Counted from the stretch's first letter, positions 43,474 to 53,427 are shown. The stretch is DNA of 64,000 nucleotides from Chitinophagales bacterium (GCA_017303855.1 JAFLBL010000003.1:186001-250000); one strand, 5' to 3'. Numbers and translations are program-made. The notes: generated by a model from the letters alone, not told the origin.

Positions 43474-43549
43474 ATGCTATCGCTGACACCCGTTCAGTCC
43501 GCTGAACGTATCGTTCTGGTTAATGCCCTGCGCGGTATCGCCATCATCA
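43474..43549 (+). pseudogene. N-terminal remnant of a DUF418 (YeiB-like) membrane protein gene
   Basis: An ATG at 43474 opens MLSLTPVQSAERIVLVNALR followed by GIAII, which is the family's usual N-terminus (ERI..LD.LRG.AILGI), then the match breaks off exactly where the antisense histidine kinase gene ends (stop 43549-43547). The frame runs on to 43620 with unrelated residues. The remaining ~350 residues and all membrane helices are missing, so a deletion or rearrangement probably joined this start to the kinase gene. Confidence 0.65.
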
Positions 43550-45166
43550 GGCTACCATCGACTGATCTTCTGCAACAGGCAACTCAACCAGTACTTCACA
43601 TCCTTCACCGGGGGCGCTGATAAAGCGTACACTGCCACCAAAAGACTGTGCACGTCGGCGGATATTCTCTATGCCGATACCCCCGCGAACAGCGGACATA
43701 TCAAATCCTATACCGTCATCCTTCATACACATCTGAACCCGGCCAGCCCGTACACGTAAAGAAAGACGGATTGTTTTAGCCTGCGCATATTTGATGATAT
43801 TGTTGAGCAGCTCCTGTACAATACGATAAAGGTTCCGGTTGATTTCCGGTTCAATCACTTCTATTTCCGTATCGTCAATTTCCAGGTGCACGGCAAATGG
43901 ATGTGCCGCTTTTATCCCGGCAAATAGCGCTTCATACAGGTCCTTTACCGACTGTGTCTGATCCGCCGCAGGAGCCAACTGGTGACTGATCTGGCGGATT
44001 TCCCGCACCGCATCCAGAATATATTCACGGCTGCGGGCTATTAATTCATCAAAACTTTCCGGGTTACCGTTCTTATCCGTAGTGGCACTGAGATACAATA
44101 AAGCGGCCGCCAGCAACTGATTCACATTATCGTGCAGTTCCATACCAATCAGGTTGCGCTCCTTCTCCTGTGCCTGCAGAATGGCTTTATCAAGCCGCAT
44201 TTTTTCTTCCTTCCTGAATGTTATATCCTGACGTATGCCGGCATATTTGTACGGTACTCCCTTCTCATCAAGAAAAGGAACAACGGTAGCATATACCCAA
44301 AACAGGCTGCCGTCTTTTGCCTGGTTCCTGATTTCTCCGCTCCAGACATTACCCGACCGGATGGTTTGCCAGAATTCTTTGAAAAAAGATTCCGGATGAT
44401 ACCCTGAATTCACAATACTGTTATTCCTGCCAATCAGTTCCTCCTGTTTGTAACCGGATACCTTACAGAAATTCTCATTGGCATAGGTTATCACTCCGTC
44501 CTTATCCGTCATTGTCACAATAGTGGCCTTATCCAGCGCGTATTTATAATCTTCCAGTTCACGCCGCAGCTTTTTCAACGCCGTTATATCTTTTACCACA
44601 CCCATGAGCCGGTCAGGGCTCAAACGGCTGGCATTGATTTCCGCATATACCACTGAACCATCTTTGTGATTGAAATTCCGTTCAGATATATAACTGTTGC
44701 CTTTTTCCACAAGATGAAAACGGGGCGGCAGGGCTGCTCTTTCTTCCGCTGTCAGTACATCCGTAAAACTCATTTGTAACATTTCCTCACGGGTATATCC
44801 CAGCATTTCCGTGGCTTTACGGTTCATGTCCAGAAATTGCCCTGTACTGTCGGTAATAAAAATGGCCGTGGTGATATCATTAAAAAGCTGCCGGTATTTT
44901 TCTTCACTGTCTTCGCTGCGGATCAGTTCCCTGAACAATACACGGGTAAACCAGCCCGAAATCAATAACAGCACTGCAATCAGTACGGCCAAAAACAACC
45001 CTTGCTGCATTTTACCCTGTATATATTGTTGCCAAACGAGGTATATGGAAGTAATCGCTGTCAGCAAACAGGTTAACAGATGCAGCAGGAATATCTTTTT
45101 TCTTCCTGTGAAAAGAATACGGTTTTGCTCCATCCCGGTATGCCTATCGTTTTGGATCACCGTCAT
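43547..45166 (-). CDS. Membrane PAS sensor histidine kinase, NarX/HisKA_3 type
   Basis: 539 residues: two membrane helices (about 28-72), two PAS domains (first with 'ITTAIFITDSTGQFLDMNRK', second with 'VITYANENFCKVSGYKQEEL'), a HisKA_3 dimerisation domain with the phospho-His in 'NLIGMELHDNVNQLLAAALL', and an HATPase_c domain ('VQMCMKDDGIGFDMSAVRGG'). ATGA overlap with the receiver gene upstream shows coupling. Partner is probably the NarL-type regulator at 45676-46311 or the single receiver. Confidence 0.92.
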   Translation of the reverse strand: MTVIQNDRHTGMEQNRILFTGRKKIFLLHLLTCLLTAITSIYLVWQQYIQGKMQQGLFLAVLIAVLLLISGWFTRVLFRELIRSEDSEEKYRQLFNDITTAIFITDSTGQFLDMNRKATEMLGYTREEMLQMSFTDVLTAEERAALPPRFHLVEKGNSYISERNFNHKDGSVVYAEINASRLSPDRLMGVVKDITALKKLRRELEDYKYALDKATIVTMTDKDGVITYANENFCKVSGYKQEELIGRNNSIVNSGYHPESFFKEFWQTIRSGNVWSGEIRNQAKDGSLFWVYATVVPFLDEKGVPYKYAGIRQDITFRKEEKMRLDKAILQAQEKERNLIGMELHDNVNQLLAAALLYLSATTDKNGNPESFDELIARSREYILDAVREIRQISHQLAPAADQTQSVKDLYEALFAGIKAAHPFAVHLEIDDTEIEVIEPEINRNLYRIVQELLNNIIKYAQAKTIRLSLRVRAGRVQMCMKDDGIGFDMSAVRGGIGIENIRRRAQSFGGSVRFISAPGEGCEVLVELPVAEDQSMVA

Positions 45167-45546
45167 TGATTACGGTTTTGTCTGAATTTTATAAGCCGTG
45201 CGGCTACCAGGTCAAACTCTTCGTACTTATCAAGAAATTCGGCAGCTCCGGCGGCTTTGCATTTTTCATGCAGAGCCATATTCTGTTGTATATACAGAAC
45301 CACCACATGCAGATAAGGTTGTACCGCCTTTGCCGAGGCAATGAATTCCGGAAGCACCGGTACCCTGAAATTGGAATCAAGAAAGAGTACGTGTGGCTTA
45401 GTTGTCTGTAGTTTCAATAAAGCTTCATCCGGGCGTTCTGCATGATGTATTTCCGCATCATGTATGCTTTCCATGATCAGTTCCGACATCCGATCCCGGA
45501 TCGCGGCCGACTGTTCCATAAACATAACACGCAGTACATTTTTCAT
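45163..45546 (-). CDS. Stand-alone, partly degenerate receiver domain protein
   Basis: 127 residues, no output domain. The presumed phospho-acceptor Asp is kept ('PHVLFLDSNFRVPVLPEF') and the Lys of the C-terminal motif ('AAEFLDKYEEFD'), but the usual Asp pair at the start of the receiver is replaced by Met-Glu ('RVMFMEQSAAIRD') and the Thr site is changed ('VVVLYIQQN'). Either a phosphate sink or an allosteric partner of the kinase whose start it overlaps. Confidence 0.82.
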   Translation of the reverse strand: MKNVLRVMFMEQSAAIRDRMSELIMESIHDAEIHHAERPDEALLKLQTTKPHVLFLDSNFRVPVLPEFIASAKAVQPYLHVVVLYIQQNMALHEKCKAAGAAEFLDKYEEFDLVAARLIKFRQNRNQ

Positions 45547-45625
45547 ACGGCAAAGAACCGAAACAGAAAGGGGGCGGGTAATAGTATATTGCCGCTTTTT
45601 CTAATGAAATAAACGTAGCCGGCAG

Positions 45626-45641
45626 GTAGTTGAACAACTAC
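45626..45641. promoter_or_regulatory. Candidate operator palindrome upstream of the receiver/kinase genes
   Basis: GTAGTTG-AA-CAACTAC: seven-base arms around a two-base centre, 80-95 bases before the ATG at 45546. No T-tract follows, so it is unlikely to be a terminator. It would suit a dimeric regulator such as the NarL-type protein encoded just upstream. Confidence 0.4.
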
Positions 45642-45675
45642 ATGCTATTTTTGAAGGTTGATTGCCTGTGAGTTA

Positions 45676-46311
45676 TCACTCAGGCAACCGGTTGATCAAC
45701 CCGTGTTGCACGGCATAGAGCGCCATTTCAGAATTGGAACTCATCTTCATTTTTTCGAGTATACGTGTACGGTATGTGCTGATTGTAGTGGTAGCCAGTG
45801 AAAGCTGCTCAGCGATATAATTATTTGAACGCCCTTCCGCCAGTAATCTGAAAATTTCGAGTTCCCGGTTAGTCAGCATTTTATGCGGATACTTCACATC
45901 TTTTTCCACCAGTAACTGCTCTGCCAGCTCAGGGGTGATATATTTCCGGCCGATAAAAATGCGTTCCATGGCTTTTACCAGGTCATACGGCGCAGCATTC
46001 TTATTTAAATAACCGGATGCACCGGCTTTTAATGCCCGCACCGCATACAACTCTTCCGCATATATACTCAATATCAGTACCGGCAGTTCAGGTTTGAGCA
46101 GCTTGATCTGCTCCAGGGCTTCCAGGCCACTGCGCCCGGGCATATCCAGATCGGATATTACAAGATCCCAGTCCTCCTGTGTTACTTTATTGATCAGCGC
46201 ACTGGCATCTTCCGCTTCTCCGATAACGGCTGTCGGGTATTCATCTTTAATAATCTGAATAAGTCCCATCCTGATAAAACTATGATCGTCTGCAATCAGT
46301 ATTTTTTTCAT
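45676..46311 (-). CDS. NarL/LuxR-type response regulator
   Basis: 211 residues: receiver with 'KILIADDHSFIRMGLIQII', phospho-Asp in 'DLVISDLDMPGRSGLEAL' and Lys in 'ASGYLNKNAAPYDL'; LuxR helix-turn-helix 'LTNRELEIFRLLAEGRSNNY' then 'IAEQLSLATTTISTYRTRIL'. Lies 12 bases after the 1048-residue kinase gene and is its likely partner. Confidence 0.94.
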   Translation of the reverse strand: MKKILIADDHSFIRMGLIQIIKDEYPTAVIGEAEDASALINKVTQEDWDLVISDLDMPGRSGLEALEQIKLLKPELPVLILSIYAEELYAVRALKAGASGYLNKNAAPYDLVKAMERIFIGRKYITPELAEQLLVEKDVKYPHKMLTNRELEIFRLLAEGRSNNYIAEQLSLATTTISTYRTRILEKMKMSSNSEMALYAVQHGLINRLPE

Positions 46312-46323
46312 GTCCGCACTTTA

Positions 46324-49300
46324 TTAATTATGTTCAACAGGCAGCTCAATCAGTATCCGGGTGCCATTTCCGGGAGCCGTATCCAGCTGCAGCTTACCTC
46401 CCAGGGAATATACGCGTTCATTCATCCCCAGTATACCAAAAGATGAATGGTTGTCAATGGCCTCTTTGTCAAATCCCGTACCGTTATCCGCTATTCTCAG
46501 GTATACCCTGTTCTCCTCTTTCCATAGATTTACCCTTACCTCACTGGCCCGCGCATACCGGATGATATTTGTCAGTGCCTCCTGCATTGCACGATATAAA
46601 CAACTCGCTACGGCTTCATCCGTAACATGAACCGGTGCCGGGCATTCAAACTGAAGCGGTATACCCGAATTCTCGGTAAACTGGCCCGCATACCATTTCA
46701 ACGCTTCATCCAGTTGCTGGTGCTCCAGTATGCCCATTCGTAATTCGTTCAGTATTTTCCGGACAGACAGATGACTGCTGTCGAGCAGACTGATCATACT
46801 CTTCAGTTTCTCCTTATACGCCGTTTCCGAATCCGGTATGCGCCGGTCAAGCCAGGCCACATCCATTTTAATTGCGGTGAGCTGCTGGCCCAGTTCATCA
46901 TGAATCTCCCGGCCAATCCGTTTTCGTTCCTCCTCCCTGATTGTTTGCAGATGCGTGGTAAGTTGTCGCAACCGCTTATTAGCCTCCCGTATTTCCTGCT
47001 GCGCCTTCACCCTTTCCGTAACATCAATACCCACACCCATCAGGCATTCCTGTTCATTGTAGAATATTCTGCGGCCCGTGAAAAAATAAGGAACCCTGTT
47101 ACCTGATTTTTGTAAAAATCCGGCTTCAACGGTATCCTCACCCGTTAAAAACACATTCTCAATTTTTCTCCGGAGCAATTCCTTTTCGTCTCCCTGGTAA
47201 AAATCCAATGGATGTATAGCCGCAATTTCAGCGGCAGTATACCCGCTTACGGTTTCAAAGTTTGTATTCCAGCGTAAAAATGTTCCGTCTTTTGCATAGA
47301 GGTAAAATATACCCGGCAGACTGTCAATCAGCGAATCGGAGAGATTACGTTCCTTGCTGATTTTCTCGGCGGCTGTTTTTTGTTCCGTAATATCTACAAG
47401 CACCCCATCCCAGATAATCCGGCCATCGGGTTCTTTTCTGGGAATCGAACGCACATTTAACCACCGTATATTACCCCGGTAATCGCGGACCCTTACCTCC
47501 CGGTTGAATACCGACATCTTTTCGAAAGACTCATTTTCCCTAAGGACAAATTCCTCTTTGTCTTCTTCCAGAATCAATGCATATATGATTTCAGGGTGTT
47601 CTACTACTTCCGCTGCTTTTTTACCCGTCAGTGATTCCACTTCGCGGCTCAGATAGGAAAAATGAACGCGGCCATCCATTTCTCTCACACGTTGATAAAT
47701 CATGGTACCGGGCAGGTTATCGCCCAGTGTCTGTAATTGTTCACCTTTACGTCTGAGCGCTACTTCTGTTTGCTTCAATGTGGTTACATCCATCATACTG
47801 CCCAGCATCCTGACAGGCTTGCCCTCCGCATTCCGGATAATATAGCAACGGTCATAAATATGCCGGTATTCCTCTTGCCCGTTTCTGAACCGGTATTCGG
47901 TGATAAAAGTATTTGCGGCCGACCGTAGATTCACTTCCTGTTGCCTTTGTACCGATTCACGGTCAGCAGGGTGGATCCGGCTTAACCATTCTTTGGGTTG
48001 CGGCACCGGGTCTTCCATCGTGCGTCCATACAAGGCCTGGTGTGCTGCATTGCCCCATAAATATCCTGTCTCCAGGTTCATTTCCCATAATGCATCATGC
48101 GTGGCTCTGGCTATGAGATTAAAGCGTTCATTGGCCTTGTCCAGCATCTGCGTATACTGACGGATCTCCGTTATATCCTGCACGGACCCGATCAGGTAAT
48201 ACAGGCCTTCCTTTTCATGGCGAACCGGTGTTACTGTTACAATGCCCGTACGGGTACCATTCGGATAGACAGACGTTTCTTCCCACTGAAGGGTTTTGTT
48301 TTCCCTGATGGCCTGCCGGTATTTTTCCTTTACTACTGTCCACGAAGCAGGAGGTATAATAGCCGATGCAGAATTCCCGACGATTGATGATTCGGGTAGT
48401 CCGGTGACCTCTGTAAACCGACGATTGACAGATATAAAGCGAAAATCATCCTGCCCGTCACTTTCCAGCATAAAAAGGACATCATTCGTGGCATCAAAAA
48501 TCCGGCGTAGTTTCTCTTCACTGGTTCTCACCGTCCACTCAGCTTCCTGGTTTCTCTTTTCACGATCAAAATTGTCAAGCGCAAAGGAAATATCACCGGT
48601 GGCCTCTTCCAGCAAGGCGATTTCGGCGGCATCAAAAAATCCGGTTTCTTCCGCATACAGTGAAAAAGCGCCAATCACTTCACCCGAACGACGGATGGGA
48701 ACCGCAATGGAAGAACGAAAACCACGTGCCAATGCTTCCTTTCGCCAGGGTTCCATCCTCGGATCAGTGGCCATATCATTACACACTACCGTTTCGCCCC
48801 TGCGGATAGCCGTACCAGTTGGCCCTTTTCCCGATTTTGATAACCCGATATTAATCTTCCTTATTTCCTTCAGATAACCCTGCTCCAACCCATCGAATAC
48901 TACAGGCTCCACAATTCCCGATTCCTTGTTTAGCAAACCGATCCAGGCCAGCCGGAATTTTCCATTATGAATGGCTATACCGCACACATCACTGAATAGT
49001 GTTTCTTCCACTTTAGTACGTACAATCAGCTGATTTACCTGGCTGATAAAATTGTACAGCCGGTTGGATTTATTCAGTTTCTCTTCCGTCTTCCTCCGGT
49101 CCGTTATATCCCTGAAAAAAACAGTTATCCCTTCCGGTGATGGATAAATATGATTCTCAAACCACCGATCCCGGGGTGCATAGTACTCTTCGAGATAAAC
49201 ATACTCCTGATTCTTCCTGGCCTTTTCATATGCAAGTTGAAAAGGCTGACCAATACTGTCCGCAAATTCCGTCCAGATATGACGACCGGTTAATGCTTCC

Positions 49301-49470
49301 GGTTTACGCTGAAATATTTCACCCGCTTTCCTGTTTACATATGTAAAACAATCATTTTTATCAAGTGCAATAAATGCATCGGTAATCCGCTCGAGTATAC
49401 CGGCATGAAGTACCAGTTCGGTCAAACCGGGCTGACTATCCCCTTTGCTCTTTTTTGTTGTTTTCGCCAT
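46324..49470 (-). CDS. Cytoplasmic multi-PAS/GAF sensor histidine kinase
   Basis: 1048 residues, no membrane segment. Domain order: PAS (about 20-125, 'FTYVNRKAGEIFQRKPEALT'), GAF (about 140-300, 'GKGPTGTAIRRGETVVCND', 'SSIAVPIRRSGEVIGAFSLY'), four further PAS/PAC units, then HisKA_3 with the phospho-His in 'RKRIGREIHDELGQQLTAIK' and HATPase_c with 'VYLRIADNGTGFDKEAID'. The many PAS units point to cytosolic redox or small-molecule sensing; no haem or flavin signature is evident. Divergent from the acylase gene. Confidence 0.93.
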   Translation of the reverse strand: MAKTTKKSKGDSQPGLTELVLHAGILERITDAFIALDKNDCFTYVNRKAGEIFQRKPEALTGRHIWTEFADSIGQPFQLAYEKARKNQEYVYLEEYYAPRDRWFENHIYPSPEGITVFFRDITDRRKTEEKLNKSNRLYNFISQVNQLIVRTKVEETLFSDVCGIAIHNGKFRLAWIGLLNKESGIVEPVVFDGLEQGYLKEIRKINIGLSKSGKGPTGTAIRRGETVVCNDMATDPRMEPWRKEALARGFRSSIAVPIRRSGEVIGAFSLYAEETGFFDAAEIALLEEATGDISFALDNFDREKRNQEAEWTVRTSEEKLRRIFDATNDVLFMLESDGQDDFRFISVNRRFTEVTGLPESSIVGNSASAIIPPASWTVVKEKYRQAIRENKTLQWEETSVYPNGTRTGIVTVTPVRHEKEGLYYLIGSVQDITEIRQYTQMLDKANERFNLIARATHDALWEMNLETGYLWGNAAHQALYGRTMEDPVPQPKEWLSRIHPADRESVQRQQEVNLRSAANTFITEYRFRNGQEEYRHIYDRCYIIRNAEGKPVRMLGSMMDVTTLKQTEVALRRKGEQLQTLGDNLPGTMIYQRVREMDGRVHFSYLSREVESLTGKKAAEVVEHPEIIYALILEEDKEEFVLRENESFEKMSVFNREVRVRDYRGNIRWLNVRSIPRKEPDGRIIWDGVLVDITEQKTAAEKISKERNLSDSLIDSLPGIFYLYAKDGTFLRWNTNFETVSGYTAAEIAAIHPLDFYQGDEKELLRRKIENVFLTGEDTVEAGFLQKSGNRVPYFFTGRRIFYNEQECLMGVGIDVTERVKAQQEIREANKRLRQLTTHLQTIREEERKRIGREIHDELGQQLTAIKMDVAWLDRRIPDSETAYKEKLKSMISLLDSSHLSVRKILNELRMGILEHQQLDEALKWYAGQFTENSGIPLQFECPAPVHVTDEAVASCLYRAMQEALTNIIRYARASEVRVNLWKEENRVYLRIADNGTGFDKEAIDNHSSFGILGMNERVYSLGGKLQLDTAPGNGTRILIELPVEHN

Positions 49471-49558
49471 ATTAAATTTCCGGGGCCGGGTTTCTCTTTC
49501 CCGGATAGAGGTAATTTACTTAATTTCCATTCCGGATAGCATGACTTATTTAAAACAT

Positions 49559-51748
49559 ATGAAGTATTTACTCCTTTTTCTATTTCTTCCCGGAATGCTG
49601 CAGGCTCAATCCCGGTCGGAAATCGCCCGCTGGGAAAAACAGGCGCAAAACGTCACCATCATCCGCGATCACTATGGCGTGCCGCATATCTATGGTAAAT
49701 CCGATGCGGATGCCGTATTCGGACTGCTCTATGCCCAATGTGAAGACGATTTTGCACGTGTGGAAATGAATTACCTGGAAAAACTGGGTCGCCTCTCCGA
49801 AGTAAAAGGAGAAACCGAATTATATAATGACCTGCTCAACCGGATGATCATCAGCCAGGCCGATTCAAAAAAGGATTATAAAAACGCTCCGGACTGGCTG
49901 AAAAAACTCTGCAATGCATTTGCGGACGCCGTCAACTATTATCTCTATAAACACCCGGAAAAAAAACCCGCTTTACTCACCCGTTTCGAACCCTGGTTCC
50001 CGTTTATGTGGACCGATGGGAGTATCGGGGCCATCAGTACGGCTGATATTACACCTGCAGAATTCAGAAGTTTCTATTCAGGTGAAATGCCCACCGCTTT
50101 TATACCCAAAGCAAACGATCCCGAAGCTGATCTGAAACTGACCGGTTCAAATGGTTTTGCCTTTTCCCCTAAGATTACGGAATCAGGAAATGCAATTTTA
50201 TATATCAATCCGCATGTAACATTCTATTTCCGTCCCGAAGTACATATGGTAAGTGAAGAAGGGCTGAATGCTTACGGTGCGGTTACCTGGGGACAGTTTT
50301 TCATTTACCAGGGCTTTAATGAGCATTGCGGCTGGATGCATACCAGCAGTTATGTGGATGCGGCCGATAGTTATATTGAAAAAATAAGCAAAGCATCAAA
50401 TGGCTGGCAATATGAATACAACGGGCAACAAAAACCGGTAAAGGAGGAAAAGATTACCCTTTCTTATCAAAGCGGTGCCATAAAAGCACAAAAGGAATTC
50501 AAAGCGCTGTACACGCACCATGGTCCGATCATGGCCAAACGGAATGATCAATGGCTCAGTGTAAAAGCGGATAATCGTCTTTATAATGGATTACTTCAAT
50601 GCTGGCAACGCACGAAGGCCAACGGACTGGAAGATTTTAAAAAGACCCTCGATCTTAAAGGCAATATCTCTAACAATACCGTTTATGCCGATGCAGATGG
50701 CAATATCGCTTACTGGCATGGGAACCGGGTGCCCGACCGGGATACTGCTTACGATTGGAGTAAACCTGTAGACGGAAGCACTATCGCTACCGAATGGAAG
50801 GGTTATCATCCCATTGATCAGACGCTGCATATTATCAATCCGGTAAATGGCTGGTTGCAGAATTGTAACTCCACCCCTTTTACCGTAGCCGGACCCAATA
50901 GCCCAAAGAAAGAAAACTACCCGGCCTATATGGCACCCGATGGAGAAAATTTCAGAGGCATCAATGCAGTAAGAGTTCTCGGTGAAACAAAAACCTACAA
51001 CCTTGATAAAGTGATCGCAGCCGGTTATGATCGTCGACTTGCCGCCTTTGAAGTACTTGTTCCGGCTCTGCTGAGTGCTTTTGAGAAAAAAGGAGATTTC
51101 CCGGATTCACTCAACGGACTTTTAGCCATGCCTATGCTGATCCTTAAAAACTGGAATTATCAAAGCAGTGAAATTTCCGTGGCCACCACGCTGGCGATTG
51201 AATGGGCGCAAAAAATACTGCCCGATATGCTGCGCGTAAAAGTGGTGGATGATGAAGAAGCCGATCAGGTAGACAAATTCAGTTACTATGCAAAAACGGC
51301 ATCGCCCCGTGACTTACTATACCCGCTGCTGGCCACGCTGCTGGATCTCGAAAAACGGTTTGGCCGGTGGGAAGTATCCTGGGGGAATATCAACCGTTTC
51401 CAACGGATCTCGCCGGATATTGAAAACAAGTTTGATGATACAAAGGAAAGCATTCCTGTTCCCTTTGCTTCATCCGCCTGGGGCGCCCTGCCTTCCTACA
51501 GCAGCCGTGTTTATCCCGGTACGCAGAAAAGATATGGGGTACATGGCAACAGTTTTATCTGTGCTGTTGAATTCGGGAAAAAGATAAAAGCAAAATCCCT
51601 CTTAGCCGGTGGTAACAGCGGCGACCCTGCATCCCCGCATTTCTTCGACCAGGCAATCATGTATAGCAAGGGGGCGTTTAAGAATGTGTTGTTTTATAAA
51701 GAGGACGTGGAGAAAAACATTGAAAAAAAATACCATCCCGGAGAATAA
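49559..51748 (+). CDS. Penicillin acylase family N-terminal nucleophile hydrolase
   Basis: About 729 residues from ATG 49559 (MKYLLLFLFLPG), signal peptide ending LQAQS; ATG 49541 is an alternative. Alpha chain opens with 'VTIIRDHYGVPHIYGKSDAD' and 'GLLYAQCEDDFARVEMNY'. The autocatalytic cut is expected at Gly|Ser in 'KLTGSNGFAFSPKITESGN', making Ser about 197 the N-terminal nucleophile of the beta chain; 'INPHVTFYFRPEVHMVSEEG' is the usual next block. Family members deacylate acyl-homoserine lactones, cyclic lipopeptides or penicillins; substrate here unknown. Periplasmic. Confidence 0.92.
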   Translation: MKYLLLFLFLPGMLQAQSRSEIARWEKQAQNVTIIRDHYGVPHIYGKSDADAVFGLLYAQCEDDFARVEMNYLEKLGRLSEVKGETELYNDLLNRMIISQADSKKDYKNAPDWLKKLCNAFADAVNYYLYKHPEKKPALLTRFEPWFPFMWTDGSIGAISTADITPAEFRSFYSGEMPTAFIPKANDPEADLKLTGSNGFAFSPKITESGNAILYINPHVTFYFRPEVHMVSEEGLNAYGAVTWGQFFIYQGFNEHCGWMHTSSYVDAADSYIEKISKASNGWQYEYNGQQKPVKEEKITLSYQSGAIKAQKEFKALYTHHGPIMAKRNDQWLSVKADNRLYNGLLQCWQRTKANGLEDFKKTLDLKGNISNNTVYADADGNIAYWHGNRVPDRDTAYDWSKPVDGSTIATEWKGYHPIDQTLHIINPVNGWLQNCNSTPFTVAGPNSPKKENYPAYMAPDGENFRGINAVRVLGETKTYNLDKVIAAGYDRRLAAFEVLVPALLSAFEKKGDFPDSLNGLLAMPMLILKNWNYQSSEISVATTLAIEWAQKILPDMLRVKVVDDEEADQVDKFSYYAKTASPRDLLYPLLATLLDLEKRFGRWEVSWGNINRFQRISPDIENKFDDTKESIPVPFASSAWGALPSYSSRVYPGTQKRYGVHGNSFICAVEFGKKIKAKSLLAGGNSGDPASPHFFDQAIMYSKGAFKNVLFYKEDVEKNIEKKYHPGE

Positions 51749-51780
51749 AAGGGTACTCAGTTAATGCTCATTTTAAATCG

Positions 51781-51803
51781 GCACATCGGCTAATCGGCTA
51801 ATT
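51781..51803. repeat. Word repeat (ATCGGCTA) between acylase and deacylase genes
   Basis: GCACATCGGCTAATCGGCTA with ATT after it: two exact tandem ATCGGCTA units in the 74-base gap. Same style as the other word tracts, with a different word. Confidence 0.55.
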
Positions 51804-51822
51804 CTTTTCATTAAATTGTACT

Positions 51823-53388
51823 ATGAAAAATCTTCTTCTGTCTTTCCTGCTGCTTCCCTTTATATGTTTCAGTCAAACCTGCGATCTCCTCATCACCAAT
51901 GGTAAGATTATGGACGGCACGGGCAACAACTGGTACTACGGGTCCGTAGCCATCAAAGACGGGAAGATCATCGGAATTGGAAGGAATATAACCTTTACCG
52001 CCACAAAAACCATTGATGCAAAAGGACTGATCGTAGCCCCCGGCTTTATTGATGTACATACACACCTTGAAGGCGATGAAATTAAAGACCCTGAAGCAAA
52101 GAGTTTTATTTATGATGGCGTTACCACCTGTGTTACCGGCAACTGTGGTTCCTCGCATGTGGATATCGGCCACTACCTCCGCTGGGTGGACTCATTGAAA
52201 ACCTCCATCAACATTGCCACCCTGATCGGACATAATGATGTACGCAAAGCCGTCATGGGACGCGCCAACCGCGATGCCAGTCCGGAAGAAATGAAACAAA
52301 TGGAAGCGATCGTGGATAAAGCCATGAAAGACGGGGCTGTTGGTTTATCCACCGGATTAATTTACATACCCGGTACCTATACCAAAACCCCTGAAATAGT
52401 CAGCCTCGCAAAAGTAGCCGCCCGGTACAACGGACTCTATGCCTCCCATATGCGCGACGAAGGCGACAGTGTGACCCAGGCTATTGAAGAAGCGCTGACC
52501 ATCGGCAGGGAAGCAAAAATTCCGGTGGAGATTTCACATTTCAAACTCAGCGGACAACATAACTGGGGACGAAGCAACATCACGGTTCCGATGATTGAAG
52601 CCGCACGGAAAGAAGGCATTGAAGTCACCATTGATCAATATCCCTATACAGCCAGCAGTACATCAATCAGTACATTGATACCCGATGAAATACTGGCCGA
52701 CGGACAGGACTCGATCAAAGCGAGACTGGAAAACCCGGCCATTAATAAATATGTGGTGAAATCCATTTTAGCACGGTTGAAAAAAAGAAAACTCAAACAC
52801 CTGAGCTATGCCGTGATCGCTTATTATGCACCCGATACCAGCTATAATGGAAAGAGTATAGAGGAGATCAACCGGATGATGGGCCGCAAACACAAGGCGA
52901 AAGACGAAGCCCAGACAGTCATTGATATCATGAAGAAAGGTGGCGCTTCTGCCGTTTTTCATGGCATGGGGGAAGAAGATATCAAACGGATTATGAAATA
53001 TCCCTTTAATATGTTTGCCAGCGATGCCACTATCCGCGTACTCAATGCCGGCATGCCGCATCCGCGCGGGTATGGCACCAATGCCCGTGTACTCAGCAAA
53101 TATGTACGCGAAGAAAAGGTAATCACCCTTGAAGAAGCCATCCGTCGCATGACTTCTCTTCCTGCACAGAAATTTCAGTTGAGTGACCGCGGCTTACTCA
53201 GAACCGGTTTCGCTGCCGATATTGTTATCTTTGATGAAAACGAAGTAAAAGATATTTCCACTTTCGACAAACCCCACGCCTATTCAAAAGGTTTTCACTA
53301 TGTGATCGTAAATGGCCAGTTAACGGTTGACAACGAAAAACACACCGGGGTCAGGGCTGGCAAACCTTTATACGGACCGGGGAGATAG
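51823..53388 (+). CDS. Secreted N-acyl-D-amino-acid deacylase family amidohydrolase
   Basis: 521 residues with signal peptide (ending CFSQT). Metal-dependent amidohydrolase barrel: HxH in 'APGFIDVHTHLEGDE', 'VTTCVTGNCGSSHVDIGHYL' with the metal-bridging Cys common to D-aminoacylases, 'YNGLYASHMRDEGDSV', 'EISHFKLSGQHNWGRS', and Asp in 'FNMFASDATIRVLN'. Removes acyl groups from D-amino acids or cleaves D-configured peptides. Its position between an acylase and a serine hydrolase suggests a shared role in handling acylated or D-amino-acid compounds. Confidence 0.92.
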   Translation: MKNLLLSFLLLPFICFSQTCDLLITNGKIMDGTGNNWYYGSVAIKDGKIIGIGRNITFTATKTIDAKGLIVAPGFIDVHTHLEGDEIKDPEAKSFIYDGVTTCVTGNCGSSHVDIGHYLRWVDSLKTSINIATLIGHNDVRKAVMGRANRDASPEEMKQMEAIVDKAMKDGAVGLSTGLIYIPGTYTKTPEIVSLAKVAARYNGLYASHMRDEGDSVTQAIEEALTIGREAKIPVEISHFKLSGQHNWGRSNITVPMIEAARKEGIEVTIDQYPYTASSTSISTLIPDEILADGQDSIKARLENPAINKYVVKSILARLKKRKLKHLSYAVIAYYAPDTSYNGKSIEEINRMMGRKHKAKDEAQTVIDIMKKGGASAVFHGMGEEDIKRIMKYPFNMFASDATIRVLNAGMPHPRGYGTNARVLSKYVREEKVITLEEAIRRMTSLPAQKFQLSDRGLLRTGFAADIVIFDENEVKDISTFDKPHAYSKGFHYVIVNGQLTVDNEKHTGVRAGKPLYGPGR

Positions 53389-53427
53389 AGGAAGGTGAGA
53401 GTCGGGAGTCGTAAGTCGGGAGCAGGA
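53389..53427. repeat. Word-repeat tract (AGTCGGGAG units) after the deacylase gene
   Basis: GAGAGTCGGGAGTCGTAAGT then CGGGAGCAGGAG, beginning right after the stop at 53388. Read in the gene's own sense this is the same word as after the minus-strand genes ending at 28403 and 29815. Confidence 0.75.
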
